A stretch of 64,000 nucleotides of DNA, from NCBI GenBank assembly GCA_965204915.1, contig OZ242023.1, positions 5,270,001-5,334,000 on the forward strand. The letters run 5' to 3'. Shown piece by piece: positions 44,778-52,105 of this stretch. The notes beneath the pieces are model-generated. The model was not told the origin of the DNA. It did not search any database and worked only from the letters and a program-made list of their open reading frames with translations. Position 1 is the first letter of the stretch; every line of letters begins with the position of its first letter. Source of the DNA: HK1 sp965204915 (GTDB lineage Bacteria; Pseudomonadota; Gammaproteobacteria; HK1). A program made the position numbers and the translations under genes.

Positions 44778-46277
44778 ATGAACCGGACGCTGTTCGTCGA
44801 CCGCCTGCTGGCGGCGCCCGGACGCGGCCCCGCCCAACGCAACGTCAGCCTGGAGATCGAGGGCGGCCGCATTGCCGGGGTCGTCCGCTCGGACCGCGGC
44901 CGGGGGAGCGGTGGGCGCATCGCCCTGCCGGCGATGGTCAACGCCCACGATCACGGCTACGGCCTGCGCCCCCTGGCCCTGGGCGGGGCCGACGATGCGC
45001 TGGAATGCTGGATCGCCTCCCTGGCCCGGCCCACGGTCGAGCCCCGGCTGGAGGCCGCCGTCGCCTTCGGCCGCATGGCGCTTGCAGGAATCGGGGCGAC
45101 CGTGCATTGCCACAACTCGCTGGCCGCAGACCGCCTGGAAGCGGAGGCGGCCGGTGTCGCCCGCGCCGCGGCCGACGTGGGCATCCGCATCGCCTTCTCC
45201 TGCCCGATCCGGGACCGCAACCCCTGGGTCTACGGCGATCAGCGCGCCCTGCTGCCGTATCTGGCCGAGGCCGACCGCGCGGCGATGGAGACCGCCATCT
45301 CCGATGGCGCTGCCATCTTCGATGGCACGGCTACCCCCGACGGGATCCCCGCGCACCGTCAGGTCGAGCAGGTGGAAGCCATCGCGGCGGCCCACGAGAG
45401 CGAGCTGTTCCAGGTGCAGTACGGCCCGATCGGGCCGCAGTGGTGCCAGGACGCCACCCTGGAACGCATCGCCGAGGCCTCCGTGGAGAACGGCCGCCGC
45501 GTACACATGCACCTGCTGGAATCACCGCGCCAGCGGCAGTGGCTGGACGCTGCCTACCGTCAGGGCATCGTCCGTTTCCTGGACGACGTCGGCCTGCTGT
45601 CGCCCCGGCTCACGGTGGCCCATGGCGTGCATCTCACCGACGAAGAATGCGCCCTGCTGGCCGAACGCGGCGTCACCGTCGCCGTCAATACGTCGTCGAA
45701 CCTGCGCCTGCGCTCCGGTCTGGCGCCGCTGGACCGCTTCATGCGGCACGGCCTGCGCTTCGGCTTCGGCCTGGACGGCAGTGCGCACGACGACGACCAG
45801 GACTACTTCCGCGACCTGCGCCTGACGTGGCGCCTGCACAACGGCGCCGGCCTCGATCGGGCCCTGCCGCCGGCGCGGCTGTTCGAGGCCGCCCATGCCC
45901 ACGGCTTCCGCAGCATCGACGGCAGCGACGACTACGGCGCCGTGGCCTCCGGCGCCCGGGCCGATCTGGTCGTGCTGGACTACGCGGCCATGTGCGAGGA
46001 CTTCCTGGTCCCGGACCTGGACGAAACGGACGTGCTGCTGACCCGCGCGACCTCCCGCCACGTGCGCGAAGTGCTGGTCGCCGGGCGCACGGTGGTGAGC
46101 GGCGGCGTCCTTGCCGGCCTCGACCTGACGGCCGCGGAAGGCGAGCTGATGGATCGCGCCCGCCGGGTCGCGACGGTGACCCCCGAGGCGCTGGCTCACC
46201 GGCAGCGCCTCCGCGAAGCCGTCCGCGCCTGCTACGCAGCGGAGGGCCACCTCGATGGTGGTGCCGACCATTGCTGA
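44778..46277 (+). CDS. Amidohydrolase-superfamily deaminase/hydrolase (TRZ/ATZ group)
   Basis: Metal-dependent hydrolase of 499 residues. The metal ligands are visible: HxH in VNAHDHGYG (about residues 57-60), His in HMHLLESPR (about 240), His in VAHGVHLTDEE (about 276), and Asp in GLDGSAHDDDQDYF (about 333). The closing segment DYGAVASGARADLVVLD is typical of cytosine, guanine and s-triazine deaminases. The natural substrate may be a purine, pyrimidine or related ring. It follows enoyl-CoA hydratase after a 270-bp spacer with no recognised feature. A duplicate of its last 24 codons lies at 48072. Confidence 0.86.
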   Translation: MNRTLFVDRLLAAPGRGPAQRNVSLEIEGGRIAGVVRSDRGRGSGGRIALPAMVNAHDHGYGLRPLALGGADDALECWIASLARPTVEPRLEAAVAFGRMALAGIGATVHCHNSLAADRLEAEAAGVARAAADVGIRIAFSCPIRDRNPWVYGDQRALLPYLAEADRAAMETAISDGAAIFDGTATPDGIPAHRQVEQVEAIAAAHESELFQVQYGPIGPQWCQDATLERIAEASVENGRRVHMHLLESPRQRQWLDAAYRQGIVRFLDDVGLLSPRLTVAHGVHLTDEECALLAERGVTVAVNTSSNLRLRSGLAPLDRFMRHGLRFGFGLDGSAHDDDQDYFRDLRLTWRLHNGAGLDRALPPARLFEAAHAHGFRSIDGSDDYGAVASGARADLVVLDYAAMCEDFLVPDLDETDVLLTRATSRHVREVLVAGRTVVSGGVLAGLDLTAAEGELMDRARRVATVTPEALAHRQRLREAVRACYAAEGHLDGGADHC

Positions 46278-46715
46278 GTTGCCGGTGCCGTCATCCGTGA
46301 TGCGGGTGCCGCATCAACCGCCGCCGCGGTGCAGGGGCATCGTTCGCCGCAGAGCCTGAACCGGGCTGTCGAAGTCGTCCATGCGGGGACGGTGACAGTT
46401 TGTCTCCCGGAGAAGGGAGTCGGAATCCGGCCGGCGGCGGTGTATTTCGCGGACGATGCGGCGAGCAGGGAATGATCCTGGTCCGCAGTGTGCCGGCAGT
46501 GTGCCGGCGGATGGACACCCGGACGATCACGGCGCAGACTCGGGACGAGCGGTTGGCGGAGAACGGCTCTCGACTTTCCACTCCACCCCGGAGACATCCG
46601 CCATGAACGGCTCCGCCACCATGCTCACCGGGCCGCTCGGCTCCACCATCCACGTCCTGCGCGCCGATGCCGGGGATGACCGGCAAGGCGGTGGTGGCCG
46701 CCTCCGAGCGCCCGG

Positions 46716-46880
46716 ACGCCGTTCCGCTTCGGGGAACAGGTCCGGATTGCGCTCCATCGCGTTCTCGATGTGGCGGTGGCAATACTCCTCGAAGCGCTGC
46801 TCCAGGGTCTCGATCGCCTTGCAGATGGCGGAGAAGTCGAAGAACACCACCACGTAGCGGCTGCGGTCGAAATTTGACAA
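46716..46880 (-). pseudogene. Coding-like remnant, family not recognised
   Basis: About 55 codons with strongly GC-biased third positions read SNFDRSRYVVVFFDFSAICK and continue with an acidic helix ending in MERNPDLFPEAERR. Similarity of style stops after AERR. The piece looks like an internal part of a larger protein, perhaps from an insertion sequence, but I cannot name the family. Confidence 0.35.
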
Positions 46881-46894
46881 GGCATTCCCTTGTC
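46876..46894. promoter_or_regulatory. Perfect inverted repeat upstream of vapB
   Basis: GACAAGG and CCTTGTC flank a 5-bp centre. The TTGACA hexamer at 46875-46880 overlaps the left arm, so repressor binding here could block a promoter. Candidate autoregulatory operator for the VapBC pair. Confidence 0.4.
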
Positions 46895-46935
46895 CGCAGG
46901 CTGTCAAACCATCTTGTACGATATGGGGACCCGTA

Positions 46936-47181
46936 ATGAAGACCACCATCGAGATTGCCGACGACCTTGCCGAGAGCGCGAGAGCGTATGCCGCAAGGGA
47001 GCGGATCACCTTCCGTTCGCTCATCGAACGCGCGCTACGCGAAGTGCTGCGCGCCGAGAACCGGCGGCCTCCGTTCACGTTGAGGGACGCCAGCGTCGGC
47101 GGCCGGGGGCTGCGAGCCGAGTACCGAGATGCCGATTGGCAGCGCATACGGGCCGTCGCCTACGAAGGTCGAGGAAGTTGA
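46936..47181 (+). CDS. vapB: VapB-type antitoxin
   Basis: Antitoxin of 81 residues. The N-terminal MKTTIEIADDLAESARAYAA followed by ERITFRSLIERALREVL is a ribbon-helix-helix DNA-binding region. The C-terminal part (FTLRDASVGGRGLRAEYRDA) resembles the toxin-binding tail of VapB partners of VapC. Its stop overlaps the toxin start (TTGA). An inverted repeat that may be its operator lies 41 bp upstream. Confidence 0.87.
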   Translation: MKTTIEIADDLAESARAYAARERITFRSLIERALREVLRAENRRPPFTLRDASVGGRGLRAEYRDADWQRIRAVAYEGRGS

Positions 47182-47612
47182 TCGCAACGGACACCAACCT
47201 CCTCGTCTACGCGCACCGGGCCGATTCGGAATGGCATGGCCGGGCGCGCACCTGCATTCGATCCCTTGCGGAAGGACCCGTGCTGTGGGGCATCCCATGG
47301 CCGTGCGTCCACGAGTTCATCGCCATCGCAAGCCATCCACGGATGTACGACCCTCCGTCGACGATCACGGAGGCGATCGATCAAGTGGACGCCTGGCTTC
47401 AATCTCCGGTGGCCGAATTGCTCGCCGAATCCGGCTCGCACTGGTCGATTCTCAAGGAACAGCTTCTTGCCGGACGGATCAGGGGGCCGATGGTCCACGA
47501 CGCCAGGATTGCCGCCCTGTGCATTGCGCACGGGGTCACGGATTTCTGGACGGCCGATCGGGACTTCAGCCGCTTCCCCACCCTCCCGGCACGCAATCCG
47601 CTGCTCGACTGA
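47178..47612 (+). CDS. vapC: VapC-type toxin, PIN-domain ribonuclease
   Basis: Predicted endoribonuclease of 144 residues. Acidic residues of the PIN site are in IATDTNLLVYAHR (Asp near 5), CVHEFIAIAS (Glu near 44), MVHDARIAALCI and FWTADRDFSRFP. The start is TTG 47178, overlapping the vapB stop, with GAGGAAG as ribosome binding site. The ATG further upstream lies out of the conserved region. The pair is flanked by scars and by a duplicated gene end, which marks it as an acquired module. Confidence 0.87.
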   Translation: MIATDTNLLVYAHRADSEWHGRARTCIRSLAEGPVLWGIPWPCVHEFIAIASHPRMYDPPSTITEAIDQVDAWLQSPVAELLAESGSHWSILKEQLLAGRIRGPMVHDARIAALCIAHGVTDFWTADRDFSRFPTLPARNPLLD

Positions 47613-48313
47613 GCCATGTATCGGCGCTCCGCTGCTCCGCCGGTGCTTGCGCCGGTTGCGCCGAGAGGTTTGGCTTGCGTCGCGCGGACCGCCGGGGCTG
47701 ACCGGAGAAGAAAACAATGGGCGTCGGATCGCTTCAAGTCGGACTCGCCTTGGACCTGCGAGACCGGGGAAAGTCCAGGAAGACCCATCCCACCGCGTCG
47801 ACCAACCGGACAAGACCGCTTGGAATCCACTACCCGGAAGATCGCCACCGGCAAAGTTCAACCCCGAACAGGACATCCCCGAAATGCGCCCTTCGACTGA
47901 TCCCGGGACAAGACGGTCCTTGACGTCACCCGGCATGTCCGGCTGGTTGGAGGCATTCCTGGCCTGCCGGGGGGTCGAACGCCCGGACGGACGGGCGCTG
48001 TACGCATACCGGTGTACGGACGAGGAATTCGGGTCGCTTGCCGAGGCGCTGTCCCGGAATCCTCCGCGGGGCGGCTCCGCGAGGCCGTCCGCGCCTGCTA
48101 CGCGGACGGGAACCACCTCGAGGGCGGTACCGTCCATTGCTGAATTGCCGGCCCTCGGTGCGGCCCGATGGATCCGTTCCGGGCGCGCATGATGCCCTTG
48201 CGCCGCCGATCGTCACATGGCTCATCACATTACCCCCCGCACCGGGGTTCCGAGCGGCGGATCGCCGTGTGCTATGTTGATTCGACCCGGTTCCGCCGGG
48301 CCGGAGACATTGT
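47613..48313. other. Scarred region after the VapBC pair
   Basis: No complete gene. From ATG 47884 about 60 codons are coding-like (SPGMSGWLEAFLACRGVERP, then DGRALYAYRCTDEEFGSL) and probably represent the 5' part of a lost gene that I cannot name. The duplicated amidohydrolase gene end follows at 48072. The last 60 bp should hold the promoter of the glycosyltransferase operon. Confidence 0.4.
48072..48143 (+). pseudogene. Second copy of the amidohydrolase gene's last 24 codons
   Basis: The frame RLREAVRACYADGNHLEGGT-VHC-stop matches the end of the 44778-46277 protein (RLREAVRACYAAEGHLDGGA-DHC-stop) at most residues, and the DNA is alike past the stop codon as well. The rest of this paralogue is missing. 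It shows an old tandem duplication or recombination that now brackets the VapBC pair. Confidence 0.75.
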
Positions 48314-49807
48314 GTGCGGACGTTGATGGGAAGGACGGCGAAGCCGGCCACCGTGCAGTACAACGACTGGCGCCAGGTGGCGGTGGAGCCGCTGGAGACG
48401 TTCACGCCCACCCTGCCGGTCAGCGTGGTCATCCCCTCCTGGCAGACGCCCCCCGAGGCGCTGGCGATGACCCTGGCGACGCTGGAAGGCCAGACCTGCC
48501 CGCGGGACCGGTTCGAGGTGGTGATCGTGGACGACGGCTCGAAGCCGCCTCTACGGCTCCCGCCGACGCCGCTCGACGTGAAGGTGGTGCGCCGGGAGCG
48601 CAACGGGGGACGTGCCAGAGCGCGGAACGCCGGCGCCCGCGCCGCCACCCACGACGTCCTGCTCTTTCTCGACAGCTCCATGCTGGTGGAGCGGAACTGG
48701 ATCGCGGCCCATGCCCGGTGGCATCACGTCGTCTCCGACGCCTTGACCGTGGGACCACGTGTCCATGCGGCGATGGACGGCATCGACGCGGACACGATCA
48801 GGCGCCGGCCGGGGTCGTTGCAGGAGCTGCTTTCGGACCATTCGAAAGACTCGTCCTGGATGGAAGGGTTCCTGGCCGTCACCGGCGATCTGACGGCGCA
48901 GGCCGACGACCTGTTCCTGGCGGTGGTGGCGGCGAACCTGGGGATCGGCAAGGGGTTCTACGAGCTGATCGGCGGGATGGACGAATCGTTCCTGCGATGG
49001 GGACTGGAGGACGCGGAGTTCGGCTACCGCGCCTTCGTGCGCGGTGGATTGCTGGTACCCGTCCGGGACACTTTCGTCTGCCACCCGGGCCGTTGGGCCG
49101 AGAACCGTAGCGCCAAGCGCCGCAGCCGCATCCTCAATCTCGGCAAGGCGGCCCATCGGATCGCCCACCGTTCGATCCGGCGCCGCCAACCCGGCAGGAC
49201 CTTCGCCGTGCCGCAGTACGTCGTGACCATCGACGGACGGCGTTGCCCCACCGACCGGATCATCGGGGCGGTCGTGAACATCCTGGTCGACCGGAGGTGC
49301 GACGACCTGGTGGTCAGGATCGAAGCGGACGCGGACGGCGACGGCGAGCGTCTGGCGCGTCTGCGCGACGAGTTCGGGCCGGACCCGCGGGTGCGCGTCG
49401 CCCCCGAGCGCTCCGCCCTCGACGAGTTTCCGGCGTCGCCCTTCCACGTCACGCTTCCCGCCCGCGAGTTCCGCGGACATCCGGTGCGTCGCCTGCGCGC
49501 CGAGCTGGGGCGCGCGGCCACCGCGTCCACGGCCCTCCCCGACGGGGCCCGGGCGTCCATCACCCGGGCGTGGGCGCTCCACCGTGCGCGCCGCACGGGA
49601 AGAACCCCCGCCGATTTCGGCGAGGCGCGGACGATTTCGGCCAAGGCATTGAAGCCTGCAAGGGGCGTGACCGCGATTCGGCCTGCCGGATGGGATCGCC
49701 TGCGTGACCGGATGCTGGACGTCCGCAGCCTGTCGCAGGCAGGGTCGTTCGTGAAGTGGGCGGCCGGCGCAGCATGGCGGAAGGCAGCCGGCGCCTGGAG
49801 GCAGTGA
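48314..49807 (+). CDS. Family 2 glycosyltransferase, copy 1
   Basis: Protein of 497 residues with a GT-A domain (PVSVVIPSWQTPPEALAMTL, then VVIVDDGSKPP). At the metal-binding DXD position it reads FLDSSMLV, so the second Asp is lost, and the conserved LTGGNFG of copy 2 reads VVAANLG. Activity is therefore doubtful. The later GGMDESFLRWGLEDAEFGYR segment is kept. GTG 48314 follows GGAG at 7-bp spacing; ATG 48326 is an alternative. The C-terminal 200 residues are of unknown role. Copy 2 starts by GTGA overlap. Confidence 0.82.
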   Translation: MRTLMGRTAKPATVQYNDWRQVAVEPLETFTPTLPVSVVIPSWQTPPEALAMTLATLEGQTCPRDRFEVVIVDDGSKPPLRLPPTPLDVKVVRRERNGGRARARNAGARAATHDVLLFLDSSMLVERNWIAAHARWHHVVSDALTVGPRVHAAMDGIDADTIRRRPGSLQELLSDHSKDSSWMEGFLAVTGDLTAQADDLFLAVVAANLGIGKGFYELIGGMDESFLRWGLEDAEFGYRAFVRGGLLVPVRDTFVCHPGRWAENRSAKRRSRILNLGKAAHRIAHRSIRRRQPGRTFAVPQYVVTIDGRRCPTDRIIGAVVNILVDRRCDDLVVRIEADADGDGERLARLRDEFGPDPRVRVAPERSALDEFPASPFHVTLPAREFRGHPVRRLRAELGRAATASTALPDGARASITRAWALHRARRTGRTPADFGEARTISAKALKPARGVTAIRPAGWDRLRDRMLDVRSLSQAGSFVKWAAGAAWRKAAGAWRQ

Positions 49808-51312
49808 CGTTGGCCAATCGTATCGCACCGGCCACCGTGCAGTACAACGACTGGCGCCAGGTGGCGGTGGAGCCGCTGGAGACGTTCACGCCCACCCTGC
49901 CGGTCAGCGTGGTCATCCCCTCCTGGCAGACGCCCCCCGAGACGCTGGCGATGACCCTGGCGGCGCTGGAAGGCCAGACCTGCCCGCGGGATCGGTTCGA
50001 GGTGGTGATCGTGGACGACGGGTCGGAGCCCCCGCTCCGGCCCCCGCCGACGCCGCTCGACGTGAAGGTGGTGCGCCAGGAGCCCAACGGGGGACGTGCC
50101 AGAGCGCGCAACACCGGCGCCCGCGCGGCCGCCCACGACGTCCTGCTCTTTCTCGACAGCGACGTCCTGGTGGAGCGGAACTGGATCGCGGCCCATGCCC
50201 GGTGGCATCACGTCGTCTCCGACGCCGTCACCGTCGCGTCCTACACCGACGTGGCGATGGACGGCATCGACGCGGACACGATCAGGCGCCGGCCGGGGTC
50301 GTTGCAGGAGCTGCTCTCGGACCATCCGAAAGACCCGTCCTGGATGGAAGGATTCCTGGCCGGCACCGGCGATCTGACGTCGCGGGCCCATGATCCGTTC
50401 AGCGTGTTGACCGGGGGAAACTTCGGGATCGGCAGGGGCTTCTACGAACTGGTCGGCGGGATGGACGAATCGTTCCTGCGATGGGGACTGGAGGACACGG
50501 AGCTCGGCTACCGCGCCTTCGTGCGCGGTGGATTGCTGGTACCCGTCCGGGACACCTTCGTCTGCCACACGGGCCGTTGGGGCGGGAACCGGGACGCCGA
50601 GCGCCGCAGCCGCATCCTCAATCTCGGCAAGGCGGCCCATCGGATCGCCCACCCTTCGATCCGGCGCCGCCAGCCCGGCAGGATCTTCGCAGTGCCGCAG
50701 TACGTCGTGACCATCGACGGGCGGCGTTGCCCCACCGATCGGATCATCGGGGCGGTCGTGAACGTCCTGGCCGATCGGATGTGCGACGACCTGGTGGTCA
50801 GGGTCGAAGCGGACGCGGACGGCGACGGCGGACGTCTGGCGCGTCTGCGCGACGAGTTCGGGCCGGACCCGCGGGTGCGCGTCGCCCCCGAGCGCTCCGC
50901 CCTCGACGAGTTTCCGGCGTCGCCCTTCCACGTCACGCTTCCCGCCCGCGAGTTCCGCGGACATCCGGTGCGCCGCCTGCGCGCCGAGCTGGGGGATGCG
51001 GCCATCGCGTCCACGGCCCTCCCCGACGGGACCCGGGCGTCCATCACCCGCGCGTGGGCGCTCCACCGTGCGCGCCGCACGGGAAGAACCCCCGCCGATT
51101 TCGGCGAGGCGCGGACGATTTCCGCCGGGGCACTGAAGCTCGCGAAGCGGCGTGACCCCGCCGCCCCCCGTGAGGAGGCGGATCGTCCCGCCAGGTGGAG
51201 CCGCCTGCGGGACCGGGTACCGGACGTCCGCAGCCCGTCACAGGCAGGGTCGTTCGTGAAGTGGGCGGCCGGCACAGCATGGCGGAAGGCAGCCGGCGCC
51301 TGGAGGCAGTGA
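49804..51312 (+). CDS. Family 2 glycosyltransferase, copy 2
   Basis: Protein of 502 residues nearly identical to copy 1 over most of its length. Here the GT-A motifs are intact: VVIVDDGSEPP, the DXD-type FLDSDVLVERN, LTGGNFGIGRGFYE and the GLEDTELGYRAF acceptor-site segment. It has a small insert near the C-terminus (AKRRDPAAPREEADRP) relative to copy 1. The start is GTG 49804, overlapping copy 1's stop, with GGAGGCA as ribosome binding site. It likely adds a sugar to a surface polysaccharide on the cytoplasmic side. Confidence 0.86.
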   Translation: MTLANRIAPATVQYNDWRQVAVEPLETFTPTLPVSVVIPSWQTPPETLAMTLAALEGQTCPRDRFEVVIVDDGSEPPLRPPPTPLDVKVVRQEPNGGRARARNTGARAAAHDVLLFLDSDVLVERNWIAAHARWHHVVSDAVTVASYTDVAMDGIDADTIRRRPGSLQELLSDHPKDPSWMEGFLAGTGDLTSRAHDPFSVLTGGNFGIGRGFYELVGGMDESFLRWGLEDTELGYRAFVRGGLLVPVRDTFVCHTGRWGGNRDAERRSRILNLGKAAHRIAHPSIRRRQPGRIFAVPQYVVTIDGRRCPTDRIIGAVVNVLADRMCDDLVVRVEADADGDGGRLARLRDEFGPDPRVRVAPERSALDEFPASPFHVTLPAREFRGHPVRRLRAELGDAAIASTALPDGTRASITRAWALHRARRTGRTPADFGEARTISAGALKLAKRRDPAAPREEADRPARWSRLRDRVPDVRSPSQAGSFVKWAAGTAWRKAAGAWRQ

Positions 51313-52103
51313 CGTTGGCCATCGTATCGCACAGGCACAAGTTCATCTTCGTCCGGCCCAGGAAGGTCGCGGGGACCAGCCTGCAAGTTTCATTGTCCCG
51401 CTGGTTGGGGGAAGACGACGTCACGAGCCATGACTTTGCCCCCATAGTGTTCAACCGGCACACGGACGATGACGATTTCGGCGCCGTCCCCATACGAAAC
51501 ACCGACCCGGCGGGGGCGTCGTATGACGGCCACGACCTGCCCGACGCGATCCGGGAGAAAGTCGGTGAGACCGTATGGGCCGGGTACTTCAAGCTCACGG
51601 TGGCCAGAAACCCGTGGGATCTGCTCGTGTCCTACATCCACTCCAAGTTCGGCCCCCACTACTGGCGCGACGTCTGGGGGCAGCGGCGGCCGGTCGCCTT
51701 CGTGCGCAACGTGCCCCGGGCACTCCGTTTGCTCCGGTTGCGGCGCGAGCTTGCCCGCGGGCGCCGGAAGGAGAGCGTCGAAGCCATCGTGCGGGAAGGC
51801 TTGTTCGACCACGTCGAGCAGATCCCGCGGTTCTACTTCAGCCGGGGCGAAGCCTACGCGGATTACGTCATCCGCTTCGAGAACCTGCAGCAGGATTATG
51901 ACGAGGCCTGCCGGCGGCTCGGACTGCCTCCGCAGAGCCTGCCGAGAGCCAACACCCGGCCGAGGCCGAAGGACACCGACTACCGGGACTACTACACGGA
52001 CTTTTCCAGGGAGTACGTCGCCGATCTCTGCCGTCCGATGATCGCCGCTTTCGGGTATCGCTTCGGCGACGGCGCCGGGCGCCATCGGGTGGACGAGCGC
52101 TGA
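51309..52103 (+). CDS. Sulfotransferase family protein
   Basis: Predicted PAPS-dependent sulfotransferase of 264 residues. The N-terminal HKFIFVRPRKVAGTSLQVSL matches the 5'-phosphosulfate loop and VARNPWDLLVSYIHSKFGP matches the 3'-phosphate-binding region. The first eight codons match those of glycosyltransferase copy 2 at DNA level, a duplication scar. GTG 51309 overlaps the preceding stop (GTGA). It should sulfate a glycan made by the neighbouring enzymes. Confidence 0.83.
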   Translation: MTLAIVSHRHKFIFVRPRKVAGTSLQVSLSRWLGEDDVTSHDFAPIVFNRHTDDDDFGAVPIRNTDPAGASYDGHDLPDAIREKVGETVWAGYFKLTVARNPWDLLVSYIHSKFGPHYWRDVWGQRRPVAFVRNVPRALRLLRLRRELARGRRKESVEAIVREGLFDHVEQIPRFYFSRGEAYADYVIRFENLQQDYDEACRRLGLPPQSLPRANTRPRPKDTDYRDYYTDFSREYVADLCRPMIAAFGYRFGDGAGRHRVDER

Positions 52104-52105
52104 AC

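Larger units (their letters stand above)
46278..46935. other. Scarred region before the VapBC pair
   Basis: No complete gene. A coding-like minus-strand fragment lies at 46716-46880. A 7-bp perfect inverted repeat, GACAAGG-CATTC-CCTTGTC (46876-46894), lies 41 bp before the VapB start and could be the antitoxin's operator. The rest shows no feature. Confidence 0.4.

Noticed and set aside
42291..45512. 1073-codon open frame on the minus strand
   Set aside because: Runs antisense through the CoA transferase, enoyl-CoA hydratase and amidohydrolase genes, which have clear motifs on the plus strand.
48314..51312. Assembly error as sole explanation of the duplicated glycosyltransferase
   Set aside because: The copies differ at many scattered positions, including motif residues and an insert, so a simple assembly repeat is unlikely, though read depth should still be checked.
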